The notes beneath the pieces were generated by a model. That model saw nothing but the letters and a program-made list of their open reading frames with translations, made no database searches and was not told the origin of the DNA. Shown in pieces: positions 8,546 through 16,238 of a stretch of 64,000 bases of DNA. This DNA comes from Vibrio anguillarum (GTDB taxonomy: Bacteria; Pseudomonadota; Gammaproteobacteria; Enterobacterales; Vibrionaceae). Made by a program: the position numbers and the translations under genes. The stretch lies in contig NZ_JAHGUP010000004.1 of NCBI RefSeq assembly GCF_001989995.2, positions 1 to 64,000 of the forward strand, read 5' to 3'. Position 1 is the first letter of the stretch; the number at the start of each line of letters is the position of its first letter.

Positions 8546-9582
8546 AACACCTCTGGTTTGAAAAAGGGGCTTATGCCTCGAAGGCCGCGCGCCAATACTT
8601 GAATGGTTATTTTAATCCTTTAGCGATCAAGAAAATTGCCGTCATTCGCCATGCTGCGCTCGGTGATCAAGTCATTGTGCGCCCCTTTTTGATTGAAGCT
8701 CGGAAGTTCTTCCCTCATGCAGAAATAACATTAGTCACCGTTTCAAACTACCTCTATGGAACACCAGCAGAGTTAGCGGATAAAACAGTGGTAATGAAAA
8801 GCCGTGAGGATTCAAAACACTTATCACTCAAGCAAAAATGGCAAGACTACAGCCAACTGGAAGAGCAAGATATTATATTTGATGTCGCTGGGACAAATCG
8901 TTCTTACTGGATGACATTACTGACTAAAGCAAAACTCAAAGTTGGCTTTCCTTACACGCCATTTTTATGTGGCACCTTGTATAACTTGGCAGTATTTCGC
9001 TCTGACTTTCAACCAGAAGTAGAATGCATGCTCGATATGCTTAAAATCCTTGGCCACAGCCCAAGCTATCCTCTCGATTTTGCCTACCCAGACAACAGGC
9101 AACTTTGTGATTTTGAGACACCTTACCTTGTCTATTTCAGTGGAGCTTCGCAGCTGAGAAAAATCTTATCTAAGCCTGAAATGCGTGCTGTCATCGAGCA
9201 AACTATTGAGCAGCAACCCAATGTAAAACATGTCTTCCTTGAGGGAAAAAATGAGTTTGAAAAAGGTGAGTATCTACAAGATCTTGCAAAGGCTGGAAAA
9301 TTAACGATTCAGCCATGCTTACCTTTAGATGAATTAGTCACGTTTATTGCGAAAGCAACGTTAGTGATTGCTCCAGACACAGGCATACGCAATGTGGCCA
9401 TATCGACCCACACACCAACTGTTGGTTTTTTTTACGCTACCGTCCCTTTTCGTTATACACCACTTTATGAAACACATACGATCGTGATGAATGCCAATGG
9501 TGAAAAGCCTTCTACTGAGCAAATTACTGCAGCGATTACTGCCACGTTGAAACAGCGCTCGATAACCGAAAAAAACAGATAG
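8542..9582 (+). CDS. GT9-family glycosyltransferase (heptosyltransferase-like)
   Basis: The protein has 346 residues. KIAVIRHAALGDQVIVRPFLIEARKFFPHAEITLVT is the N-terminal GT9 phosphate-binding signature, and VIAPDTGIRNVAISTHTPTVGFFYATVPFRYTP is the C-terminal ADP-heptose-binding motif. The family transfers heptose or related sugars from ADP-activated donors to the LPS core. It overlaps waaF by 4 bases (ATGA), which suggests translational coupling. Its exact acceptor is not deducible. Confidence 0.85.
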   Translation: MKHLWFEKGAYASKAARQYLNGYFNPLAIKKIAVIRHAALGDQVIVRPFLIEARKFFPHAEITLVTVSNYLYGTPAELADKTVVMKSREDSKHLSLKQKWQDYSQLEEQDIIFDVAGTNRSYWMTLLTKAKLKVGFPYTPFLCGTLYNLAVFRSDFQPEVECMLDMLKILGHSPSYPLDFAYPDNRQLCDFETPYLVYFSGASQLRKILSKPEMRAVIEQTIEQQPNVKHVFLEGKNEFEKGEYLQDLAKAGKLTIQPCLPLDELVTFIAKATLVIAPDTGIRNVAISTHTPTVGFFYATVPFRYTPLYETHTIVMNANGEKPSTEQITAAITATLKQRSITEKNR

Positions 9583-9593
9583 GATCAATCAAT

Positions 9594-10388
9594 ATGAGCC
9601 AAGTAACCGTATTAATCGCCAACCGATTAATCCGCTTGACCGGGAATATTTTTAAAATACTCGCTTACCCATTTCATTGGGTGTTTCCAAAATTGCGTTT
9701 TACCATTCCTGCCTATTCACCAGCAAAATTGGCACGCTCTAATCGCAGCGCTATCCCACGTACAATTTGGCAAACCAACTTTACCGATCAAGCCTCTCTA
9801 CCCGTTTATATTAACTACTTATTTAATCGATTAATGTCGCTCAATTGTGACTATCGCTATGTGAGTACCGAAGCCCGTGGTGAGTATTTACAAACCCACG
9901 CATCAACTGAAATCTATGATGCTTACATGCGGCTAACCAACGGCGCTGCTCAAGCCGATTTATGGCGTTTGGTCGTACTCAATAACGAAGGGGGCGTCTA
10001 TATGGACATTGATGCAACTTTGGTATGGTCTCTCGATAAACTGATTGGCGATGAACAACAAGCGGTTTACATAAAGATTGACAACAATACCCGTTTTACC
10101 AACTACTTTATCGCCTCAGCACCTAATAATAACGACCTCAGCCAAGCGATTGAAAAAGTACTGCATAACATTGAGAACTACGACCCTAAAATGGGCGTTT
10201 ATTATTCAACCGGGCCTGGCGTATTTGATGAATTACTAAAAGGCAGAGAAGATCTTTGCACAAAAGATAGAAAATACGTTTGTATTCAAGGTAGTTTTAC
10301 CAATGAACATTTTCAATATATAGATCGCCCTCGTTCGAAGTGGACTCACATTAATCCGGATGATTTGGTAAAGAAAAAGGAACCGTAG
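9594..10388 (+). CDS. GT32-family glycosyltransferase (DXD sugar-transfer domain)
   Basis: The protein has 264 residues. IPRTIWQTNF and the motif AQADLWRLVVLNNEGGVYMD, continuing to D-I-D with the DXD at about 138-140, define the Gly_transf_sug (OCH1/capsule type) fold. These enzymes use UDP- or GDP-sugars and a metal bound by the DXD. The N-terminus has a hydrophobic patch (ILAYPFHWVFP), perhaps for membrane contact. RBS AGGA lies 9 bases upstream. It is in the waaF-waaA operon, so it acts on the LPS core. Confidence 0.85.
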   Translation: MSQVTVLIANRLIRLTGNIFKILAYPFHWVFPKLRFTIPAYSPAKLARSNRSAIPRTIWQTNFTDQASLPVYINYLFNRLMSLNCDYRYVSTEARGEYLQTHASTEIYDAYMRLTNGAAQADLWRLVVLNNEGGVYMDIDATLVWSLDKLIGDEQQAVYIKIDNNTRFTNYFIASAPNNNDLSQAIEKVLHNIENYDPKMGVYYSTGPGVFDELLKGREDLCTKDRKYVCIQGSFTNEHFQYIDRPRSKWTHINPDDLVKKKEP

Positions 10389-10389
10389 A

Positions 10390-11655
10390 GTGGTGATTCG
10401 AGCTCTCTATACCTTACTGCTCTGTGTAGCTTCTCCTTTTTTAATGTGGAGCTTGTACAAAAAGCGGCCGGGCAAGCCGTGTGTTGGTGCTCGCTGGAAA
10501 GAGCATTTTGGCTTCACGCCACCGCTTAAAACTAATCAATCCCCTATTTGGATCCACGCGGTATCCGTTGGAGAAACGCTTGCCGTTTCTCCACTGATAA
10601 AAAAACTCAAATCACAATATCCTGATCAACCGATTGTCATTACAACAACAACGGCTACGGGCGCTGAGCAAGCGGCTAAATTACAAGGCATTGCCGAACA
10701 TCGCTATATGCCATTTGACTTCTCTTTTGCCGTACACGCTTTCATCAAGCGGATAAAACCAAGCCAAATGCTGATCATGGAAACTGAACTTTGGCCGAAC
10801 ACGCTGCATACTGTTGCAAAAGCGGGCATTCCTATCACTGTTATTAATGCTCGCTTATCTGAGCGTTCATGCCAACGCTACGCTAAATTTCAACCGATAT
10901 TTAACTTGTTAGCCTCTCACTTAACCCATGTACTTTGTCAGTACCCAGATGATGCGCAGCGCTTCATTCGACTCGGATTACCTGCTGACAAAGTGACAGT
11001 CACCGGTTCGATGAAGTTTGATATCAATATCGATCAACAAACCATAGAAAAAGGCCAGCAGTTAAGGCATCAACTAGGTAAAGAACGACCAATTTGGATT
11101 GCCGCAAGCACTCACCAAGGTGAAGATGAACAAGTGTTAGCCGCTCATGCAAAAGTACTTAAAGCACACCCTAGCGCACTGCTTATGCTTGTTCCGCGCC
11201 ACCCTGAGCGATTTAATGCTGTTTTTGAGTTATGCAAAACACAATTTATGAGTGTTCTGCGAACTCAAACAGAGAATAAACTCGATCTAGAAGTACAGGT
11301 CTATCTAGCTGATACTATGGGGGAGATGCTAGTACTCATGGGATCTGCTGACATTTGCTTTATGGGCGGAAGCTTAGCGGGTGACAAAGTCGGTGGACAT
11401 AATTTACTCGAGCCAGCTGCGCTTGGTTTACCCATGTTGACTGGCCCAAGCTATTACAACTTCAGTGAAATCACTCAAGCCCTCAATCAAGCCGATGCTT
11501 GTGTGATCACACAAGATGCAGAGCAAATTGCACAAATGCTTTGTGAATGGTTCACTGATAACAAACAGCGTATTCATTGCGGCAAGCAGGGTTATCAAAT
11601 CGTAGAACAAAACCGTGGCGCTCTTGCCAAAACACTTGAATATTTAGATTTATAA
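10390..11655 (+). CDS. waaA: 3-deoxy-D-manno-octulosonate (Kdo) transferase
   Basis: Transfers Kdo from CMP-Kdo to lipid IVA at the inner membrane (also kdtA). The protein has 421 residues, normal length. One N-terminal membrane anchor (ALYTLLLCVASPFLMWSLY) is followed by ARWKEHFGF, IWIHAVSVGE, LIMETELWPN, ASTHQGEDEQV, LVPRHPERF and the C-terminal CFMGGSLAGDKVGGHNLLEP, all WaaA signatures. The start is GTG 10390, with GTG 10393 as the alternative. In vibrios WaaA typically adds one Kdo, which the Kdo kinase encoded at 18.2-18.9 kb then phosphorylates. Confidence 0.96.
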   Translation: MVIRALYTLLLCVASPFLMWSLYKKRPGKPCVGARWKEHFGFTPPLKTNQSPIWIHAVSVGETLAVSPLIKKLKSQYPDQPIVITTTTATGAEQAAKLQGIAEHRYMPFDFSFAVHAFIKRIKPSQMLIMETELWPNTLHTVAKAGIPITVINARLSERSCQRYAKFQPIFNLLASHLTHVLCQYPDDAQRFIRLGLPADKVTVTGSMKFDINIDQQTIEKGQQLRHQLGKERPIWIAASTHQGEDEQVLAAHAKVLKAHPSALLMLVPRHPERFNAVFELCKTQFMSVLRTQTENKLDLEVQVYLADTMGEMLVLMGSADICFMGGSLAGDKVGGHNLLEPAALGLPMLTGPSYYNFSEITQALNQADACVITQDAEQIAQMLCEWFTDNKQRIHCGKQGYQIVEQNRGALAKTLEYLDL

Positions 11656-11669
11656 AGAGAATACTCTTA

Positions 11670-12050
11670 ATGAAACGACTAATTGTTGATCTTGATGGGA
11701 CACTAACTCAAGCCAATACTTCCGATTATAAAAACGTCCTACCGAGAATGGATGTGATTGAACAACTGCGGAATTATAAGCAAAAGGGGTTTGAGATTGT
11801 GATTTCAACGGCGCGTAATATGCGCACTTATGACGGTAACGTCGGTAAAATCAATATCCACACTCTGCCTATCATTACTGAGTGGCTGGATAAACACCAA
11901 GTTCCGTATGATGAAATTTTAGTGGGCAAACCTTGGTGTGGACACGACGGCTTTTACATTGATGATCGCGCCGTGCGCCCTACCGAATTTGCCTCGATGA
12001 GTTTGGAAGAGATCCACCAACTGTTTGCAAAGGAAAAATCATGTTCCTGA
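11670..12050 (+). CDS. Small HAD-superfamily phosphatase, capsule/LPS-associated
   Basis: A capless HAD hydrolase of 126 residues. The nucleophile motif is IVDLDGTLT (D7, D9), motif II is ISTARN, the motif III lysine is in LVGKPW, and motif IV is YIDDRA. All four are present, so it should be catalytically competent. Similar small HADs accompany nucleotidyltransferase and kinase genes in capsule and LPS loci and dephosphorylate an intermediate of a nucleotide-activated building block. It is 14 bases after waaA and overlaps the next gene by 10 bases. Substrate unknown. Confidence 0.8.
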   Translation: MKRLIVDLDGTLTQANTSDYKNVLPRMDVIEQLRNYKQKGFEIVISTARNMRTYDGNVGKINIHTLPIITEWLDKHQVPYDEILVGKPWCGHDGFYIDDRAVRPTEFASMSLEEIHQLFAKEKSCS

Positions 12051-13624
12051 TAATGTCTGGTGCCTACGTCGGCCAAGAATTGGAATCTGAATTTGGACGT
12101 ATTCCACCTAGCTTTCTACCTTTAGGCAATCGACCTCTTTTCCAACATCAAGTCGCTTTAGCACCGCAGGGGGTGCAGATCTATCTCTCCTTGCCCGAGT
12201 CGTTTACCATCTCAGAAATCGACAGTCAGTGGCTTGAACAGCATCAGGTGACGATTATCGCTACGCCTGATGGACTGAGCCTTGGCGCTTCTTTGGTTGC
12301 TGCACTCAATATTAGTGGCCACTCACTTAATGCACCATTGCACATCCTCTACGGTGATACGCTTTTTAATCAACTTCCTGTTGGCGATGATATTGTCAGC
12401 GTTTCCACCGCGAAAGACAGTTATAACTGGGCCGTATTGACTAATGATGAAGTTGATTGGCTACAAGATGCCAACACTCCAATGAATCACGAAAGTCAGC
12501 GGATCATTGATGGCTACTTCAAGTTCAGCCGCCCACGGGAACTGGTTCGCAGTATTACACAGAGTGAGTGGCAATTTATTGCTGGTCTTAACCGCTATCA
12601 TAAAAACGTAGGCTTAAGTGCCGTTAACTCGATTGGCTGGCTCGATTTTGGTCATGTGAATACTTACTATCACTCCAAGGCTGAATTCACCACCCAGCGC
12701 GCCTTTAATGAACTAACCATAACCGCCAAATGGATTGAAAAATCGAGCATAAAGAACCAAAAAATCGCTGCCGAAGCCTACTGGTTTGACAATCTGCCGA
12801 TGACGATGCGTGGTTTCATTCCACAATATTTAGGCAGCCAAAACAGCGAAGGGAAAATTTCCTATCGCTTAGAATATCTCTACCTCACTGCGCTGAATGA
12901 GTTATTCGTTTTTTCCAAGCTGCCGAGTCAAATCTGGCAAAAAATCTTAGCCAGCGCGGTGGAGTTTTTAAGCCTATGCCTTGAGCAACCTACCGAGCCG
13001 AATGATCCCATCAATACTCTCGACATACTGTTTGCCGATAAAACCACTCTACGCCTTAACGAATTCTGTGCATCGCGACGCATCACGTTAGAAAAAAAGT
13101 GGCAATTTGCAGGACAAGATGTCTCGCTCGCGCAAATTCTGCGCGATAGCCAAAAACATCTGCCTAATGGAGAACCCTTACTGGGCGTCTTGCACGGTGA
13201 TTTTTGCTTTAGCAATATTTTGTATGACTTCCGAGACAACAAAATTAAAACGATCGACCCTAGAGGGATGACGCCTGACGGGCAGAAAACACTGTATGGT
13301 GATATCCGCTACGATCTCGCTAAGCTGAGTCATTCGATTCTAGGTTTATATGACTGGATTATTGCCGGTTACTACCATGTTGAGATTGCCGATAACGCGA
13401 TCGAATTAAAGATTGCCGAACAGAGTCAACATAAAGAGACGCAGCAAGGCTTTATCGAGTTAATTGAACAGACTTTTGGCCTCACGGCGAAAAATCTCTA
13501 CGCGATGCAAATTCAACTTTTCTTATCGATGTTGCCTTTGCATGCCGATGATCGTCACCGTCAAGATGCTCTATTTGCCAATGCATTTCGTCTCCACCAA
13601 ATTTTATTGAGGCTTGATCAATGA
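12041..13624 (+). CDS. Two-domain protein: nucleotidyltransferase-like domain plus APH-type kinase
   Basis: The protein has 527 residues. Residues 1-230 resemble a sugar-nucleotidyltransferase fold (FLPLGNRPLFQHQV, LGASLVAALN, ILYGDTLF), but the G-x-G-x-R loop and the following lysine are not recognisable. This half may be degenerate or a binding domain. Residues 240-527 form an aminoglycoside/choline phosphotransferase-like kinase: LHGDFCFSNIL (Brenner motif, D387 and N392), metal-binding IDPRG (D406) and GDIRYDLAKLSHSI. Start ATG 12041 has AAGGA 7 bases upstream. It is placed between the HAD phosphatase and a second nucleotidyltransferase, and overlaps both. The likely job is phosphorylating a small polyol, amine or acid before activation. 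Specific substrate unknown. Confidence 0.75.
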   Translation: MFLIMSGAYVGQELESEFGRIPPSFLPLGNRPLFQHQVALAPQGVQIYLSLPESFTISEIDSQWLEQHQVTIIATPDGLSLGASLVAALNISGHSLNAPLHILYGDTLFNQLPVGDDIVSVSTAKDSYNWAVLTNDEVDWLQDANTPMNHESQRIIDGYFKFSRPRELVRSITQSEWQFIAGLNRYHKNVGLSAVNSIGWLDFGHVNTYYHSKAEFTTQRAFNELTITAKWIEKSSIKNQKIAAEAYWFDNLPMTMRGFIPQYLGSQNSEGKISYRLEYLYLTALNELFVFSKLPSQIWQKILASAVEFLSLCLEQPTEPNDPINTLDILFADKTTLRLNEFCASRRITLEKKWQFAGQDVSLAQILRDSQKHLPNGEPLLGVLHGDFCFSNILYDFRDNKIKTIDPRGMTPDGQKTLYGDIRYDLAKLSHSILGLYDWIIAGYYHVEIADNAIELKIAEQSQHKETQQGFIELIEQTFGLTAKNLYAMQIQLFLSMLPLHADDRHRQDALFANAFRLHQILLRLDQ

Positions 13625-14364
13625 TTGTGATCCCAATGGCGGGAATGAGTTCTCGCTTCTTTAAAGCAGGTTATACACAGCCGAAATATATGCTTGAAGC
13701 CCACGGTCAAACCCTGTTTGAACACTCGGTCAACAGTTTTGCCGAGTATTTTGCTAACACACCGTTTCTGTTCATTGTGCGTAATGCTTACGACACCCCA
13801 GCGTTTGTGCGCGAAAAAGCCACTCAACTTGGCATTAAACAGTTTTACATCGCTGAATTGCATACAGAAACTCGCGGCCAAGCCGAAACGGTGACTTTAG
13901 GGTTAGAAGAACTCGCAAAACAGGGCGTGGACTATCAAGGTTCGATCACTGTGTTTAACATCGACACATTCCGTCCGAACTTTGTATTCCCGGACATTAG
14001 TCAACATAGCGATGGCTACCTAGAAGTGTTTCAGGGCAGCGGTGACAACTGCTCTTTCGCCAAACCAGAACATGCCGGCAGTACTAAAGTGATCCAGACC
14101 GCGGAGAAAAACCCGATTTCCGATCTCTGTAGTACCGGGCTTTATCATTTCAATCGCAAAGAAGATTACTTGGAGGCGTATCGCGAATACGTTGCCAGAC
14201 CAAGCCAAGAATGGGAGCGAGGCGAGCTATACATTGCACCGATCTACAACCTGCTCATTGAAAAAGGGTTGAATATTCACTACCACTTGATCGCACGCCA
14301 TGAGGTCATTTTTTGTGGCGTGCCAGATGAGTACAGTGACTTTTTGAGGCAGCCACAACCATGA
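13621..14364 (+). CDS. Nucleotidyltransferase (sugar or small-molecule activating)
   Basis: The protein has 247 residues. The N-terminus MIVIPMAGMSSRFFKAGYTQ followed by PKYML is the nucleotide-binding loop and lysine of the NTP_transferase family (compare GlmU, RmlA, LicC). FNIDTFRPN supplies the acidic metal-binding residues. The other conserved blocks are TRGQAETVTLG and GSGDNCSFAKPE, then STGLYHF. Unlike the N-terminal half of the previous gene, its active-site loop looks intact. It is coupled to both neighbours by 4-base ATGA overlaps. It probably makes a CDP-, UDP- or GDP-activated donor used by the downstream transferase. Donor and nucleotide are not deducible. Confidence 0.8.
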   Translation: MIVIPMAGMSSRFFKAGYTQPKYMLEAHGQTLFEHSVNSFAEYFANTPFLFIVRNAYDTPAFVREKATQLGIKQFYIAELHTETRGQAETVTLGLEELAKQGVDYQGSITVFNIDTFRPNFVFPDISQHSDGYLEVFQGSGDNCSFAKPEHAGSTKVIQTAEKNPISDLCSTGLYHFNRKEDYLEAYREYVARPSQEWERGELYIAPIYNLLIEKGLNIHYHLIARHEVIFCGVPDEYSDFLRQPQP

Positions 14365-15305
14365 TCAATATTGATGATGAAGCGATCACCTTTGTTGTGC
14401 AGGGGCCAGTGCAAGCCAGTGCCAGTCGCCAGCAAATCTCGGGCATCACAGAGCAGTGCTTGAAGTCCATACTGCGCTTTTTTCCTAAATCGACCATCAT
14501 TCTGTCGACTTGGAAAGGGCAGCCGTTGGATGGCCTTGATTACGACCAAGTGTTGGAATTGGATGATCCCGGCTCAAATACCGTTTTTTATGACGGTAAG
14601 CCGCTCAAACTCAATAACAATCGTCAGATGTACAGCACTCACATGGGGCTGAAAGCGGTAACAACGCCTTACGCAGTTAAGCTGCGTACCGATAATCTGC
14701 TGACTGGTCGCCAATTTGTTGAACTGTATCAAGAGTATGCCGATCTACCCAGAGCACAAAATTATCAGTTTTTGACTCAGCGAGTGCTCACCAGCAGTAC
14801 GTTTTTTATTTCAAGCCACTACGGGCATCCGGTTCATTTTCATAAAAGCGATCTGTTTGATTTTGGCCTAGCTCAAGATCTATTAAAAATTTGGTCTGAT
14901 CGCTGGATACCAGAACTACATTTCACTCTGAAACCGGGTTACAAAGCACGCCACCCAGCAACGGAGCAAATTTTATGTCTAAATTGGATCTCAGCGCTAC
15001 TCAGTGAAGAGCACCATATCGAGAGTAAAACCTGCGATCATGCAGGGTTAGGTGAAGAGTTTTGGCCACAGTTTATGGCCAATAACTTACTCATGGATTG
15101 TCCAGAAAATATTGGATTGGATGTCACTGAGCGCTTCTATAAACGAGGTAATCTGGCGCTTGAATATGACTTAAATGATTGGCTATATCTTAACGGTTTG
15201 ATCTCTAAAAATACTCTAATCGATAAAAAGCGTATTTATAGAGCATATAAAAAATGGACAGGATTGATGATTAAGAAAATCCATCCAACTCGAGTGACAA
15301 AATAA
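14361..15305 (+). CDS. wavE: WavE-domain LPS core biosynthesis protein
   Basis: The protein has 314 residues. The pattern ITFVVQGPVQ, SILRFFPKSTIILSTWKGQ, LDDPG, NNNRQMYST, then KLRTDN is that of the WavE family, named after a gene of the V. cholerae core (wav) cluster. KLRTDN supplies a DxD-like acidic pair, consistent with a glycosyl- or phosphoglycosyltransferase, although the biochemical reaction of WavE is not established to my knowledge. ATGA overlap with the nucleotidyltransferase suggests that WavE uses the donor made by the preceding three genes. The basic C-terminus (KKRIYRAYKKW...IKKIHPTRVTK) may touch the membrane or LPS. Confidence 0.82.
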   Translation: MINIDDEAITFVVQGPVQASASRQQISGITEQCLKSILRFFPKSTIILSTWKGQPLDGLDYDQVLELDDPGSNTVFYDGKPLKLNNNRQMYSTHMGLKAVTTPYAVKLRTDNLLTGRQFVELYQEYADLPRAQNYQFLTQRVLTSSTFFISSHYGHPVHFHKSDLFDFGLAQDLLKIWSDRWIPELHFTLKPGYKARHPATEQILCLNWISALLSEEHHIESKTCDHAGLGEEFWPQFMANNLLMDCPENIGLDVTERFYKRGNLALEYDLNDWLYLNGLISKNTLIDKKRIYRAYKKWTGLMIKKIHPTRVTK

Positions 15306-15350
15306 GAGTTTCCAATTGATAGCAAAGCGAGTGAACAAGATTAATTGACT

Positions 15351-16047
15351 ATGAAAACCCAAAAACGCTTTTTAACTGTTAATGAGCTTATTCAGTTAAA
15401 AAAGTCCCATATCACGCTCAAAAAGTGGTTTAAGAAAGCCTATAAGATCGCTGAGCCACTCGCGATTGAGCCACACACACTTTAGTATCTCAAGAAATCA
15501 TTTGTGGCAAATGGGGGCATTTTCATACTCCCATTCTGCACTGCCAGTAGATTCAATCGTTGGTCGATACTGCTCGATCTCTGGCGGTTTAAAAATAATC
15601 GGTACTGAGCATCCTCTCCACACCTTTACAACATCGCCATTAACTTATGAGTATGATTTTCTGGGTGGTGAGCGCCAGCCATTCGCACTAAAACCGCTCA
15701 AAACAGCAGAAAGATTGGTCATAGGTAATGATGTATGGATTGGACAGAATGTATCTTTAAAGGCAGGGATAAAGATTGCTGATGGTGCAGTGATCGCAGC
15801 CAATGCAGTCGTAACCAAAGATGTCCCTCCATACGCAGTTGTCGGCGGCATTCCGGCCAAAGTGATAAAATATCGCTTCTCAGAAAGTGAGATCTGTCAG
15901 CTCCTAGAACTAAAATGGTGGAATTATCACTATAAAGATTTTGTAGGTATGGATTTGAATTTCTCAGGTGCACAGCTGTGTGACTATTTTGGCCAACAAC
16001 TCCTCAAACTTAAGCCATATACACCAGAAAAAATTCATCTAAGCTAG
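15351..16047 (+). pseudogene. CatB/LbH-type O-acetyltransferase, frameshifted at a CA run
   Basis: ATG 15351 opens a 44-codon frame (MKTQKRFLTVNELIQLKKSH...EPLAIEPHTL) that stops at 15483-15485. The rest of the protein (FSISRNHLWQMGAFSYSHSALP, VVGRYCSI-like IVGRYCSISGG, IGNDVWIGQNVSL, VVGGIPAKVIKYRF) follows in the next frame from about 15472. The two frames meet at CCACACACAC (15471-15480). Adding one CA unit would join them into about 232 residues with a smooth EPHTHFSISRN junction. The TTG at 15466 could start only a truncated protein and has no good RBS. It is a decayed or phase-variable hexapeptide acetyltransferase at the end of the waaF-wavE operon. A sequencing error is possible. Confidence 0.75.
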
Positions 16048-16120
16048 CTGACCTGTGCTTTATCCTACAAGACATATGCCACTGGACTAATGTATTCCCC
16101 CTCCGTTTTGGTCATAAAAC

Positions 16121-16153
16121 AAAAAACGCAATCGTCAGCCAATTGCGTTTTTT
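16121..16153. terminator. Bidirectional rho-independent terminator
   Basis: AAAAAACGCAAT (16121-16132) pairs perfectly with ATTGCGTTTTTT (16142-16153) across a 9-base loop. It lies between the rightward core operon and the leftward acyltransferase gene and can end both. Confidence 0.85.
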
Positions 16154-16238
16154 AATATATCAATCACTAAGAATACAGAATTAAGCTACTTGAGGTATCA
16201 CTCAGTTCAGATGGGTCAGCTAGCCCCTTACTGAAATT

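Noticed and set aside
15466..16047. Acetyltransferase read as an intact gene from TTG 15466
   Set aside because: The missing N-terminus is present in the neighbouring frame directly upstream, so a frameshifted gene explains the data better.
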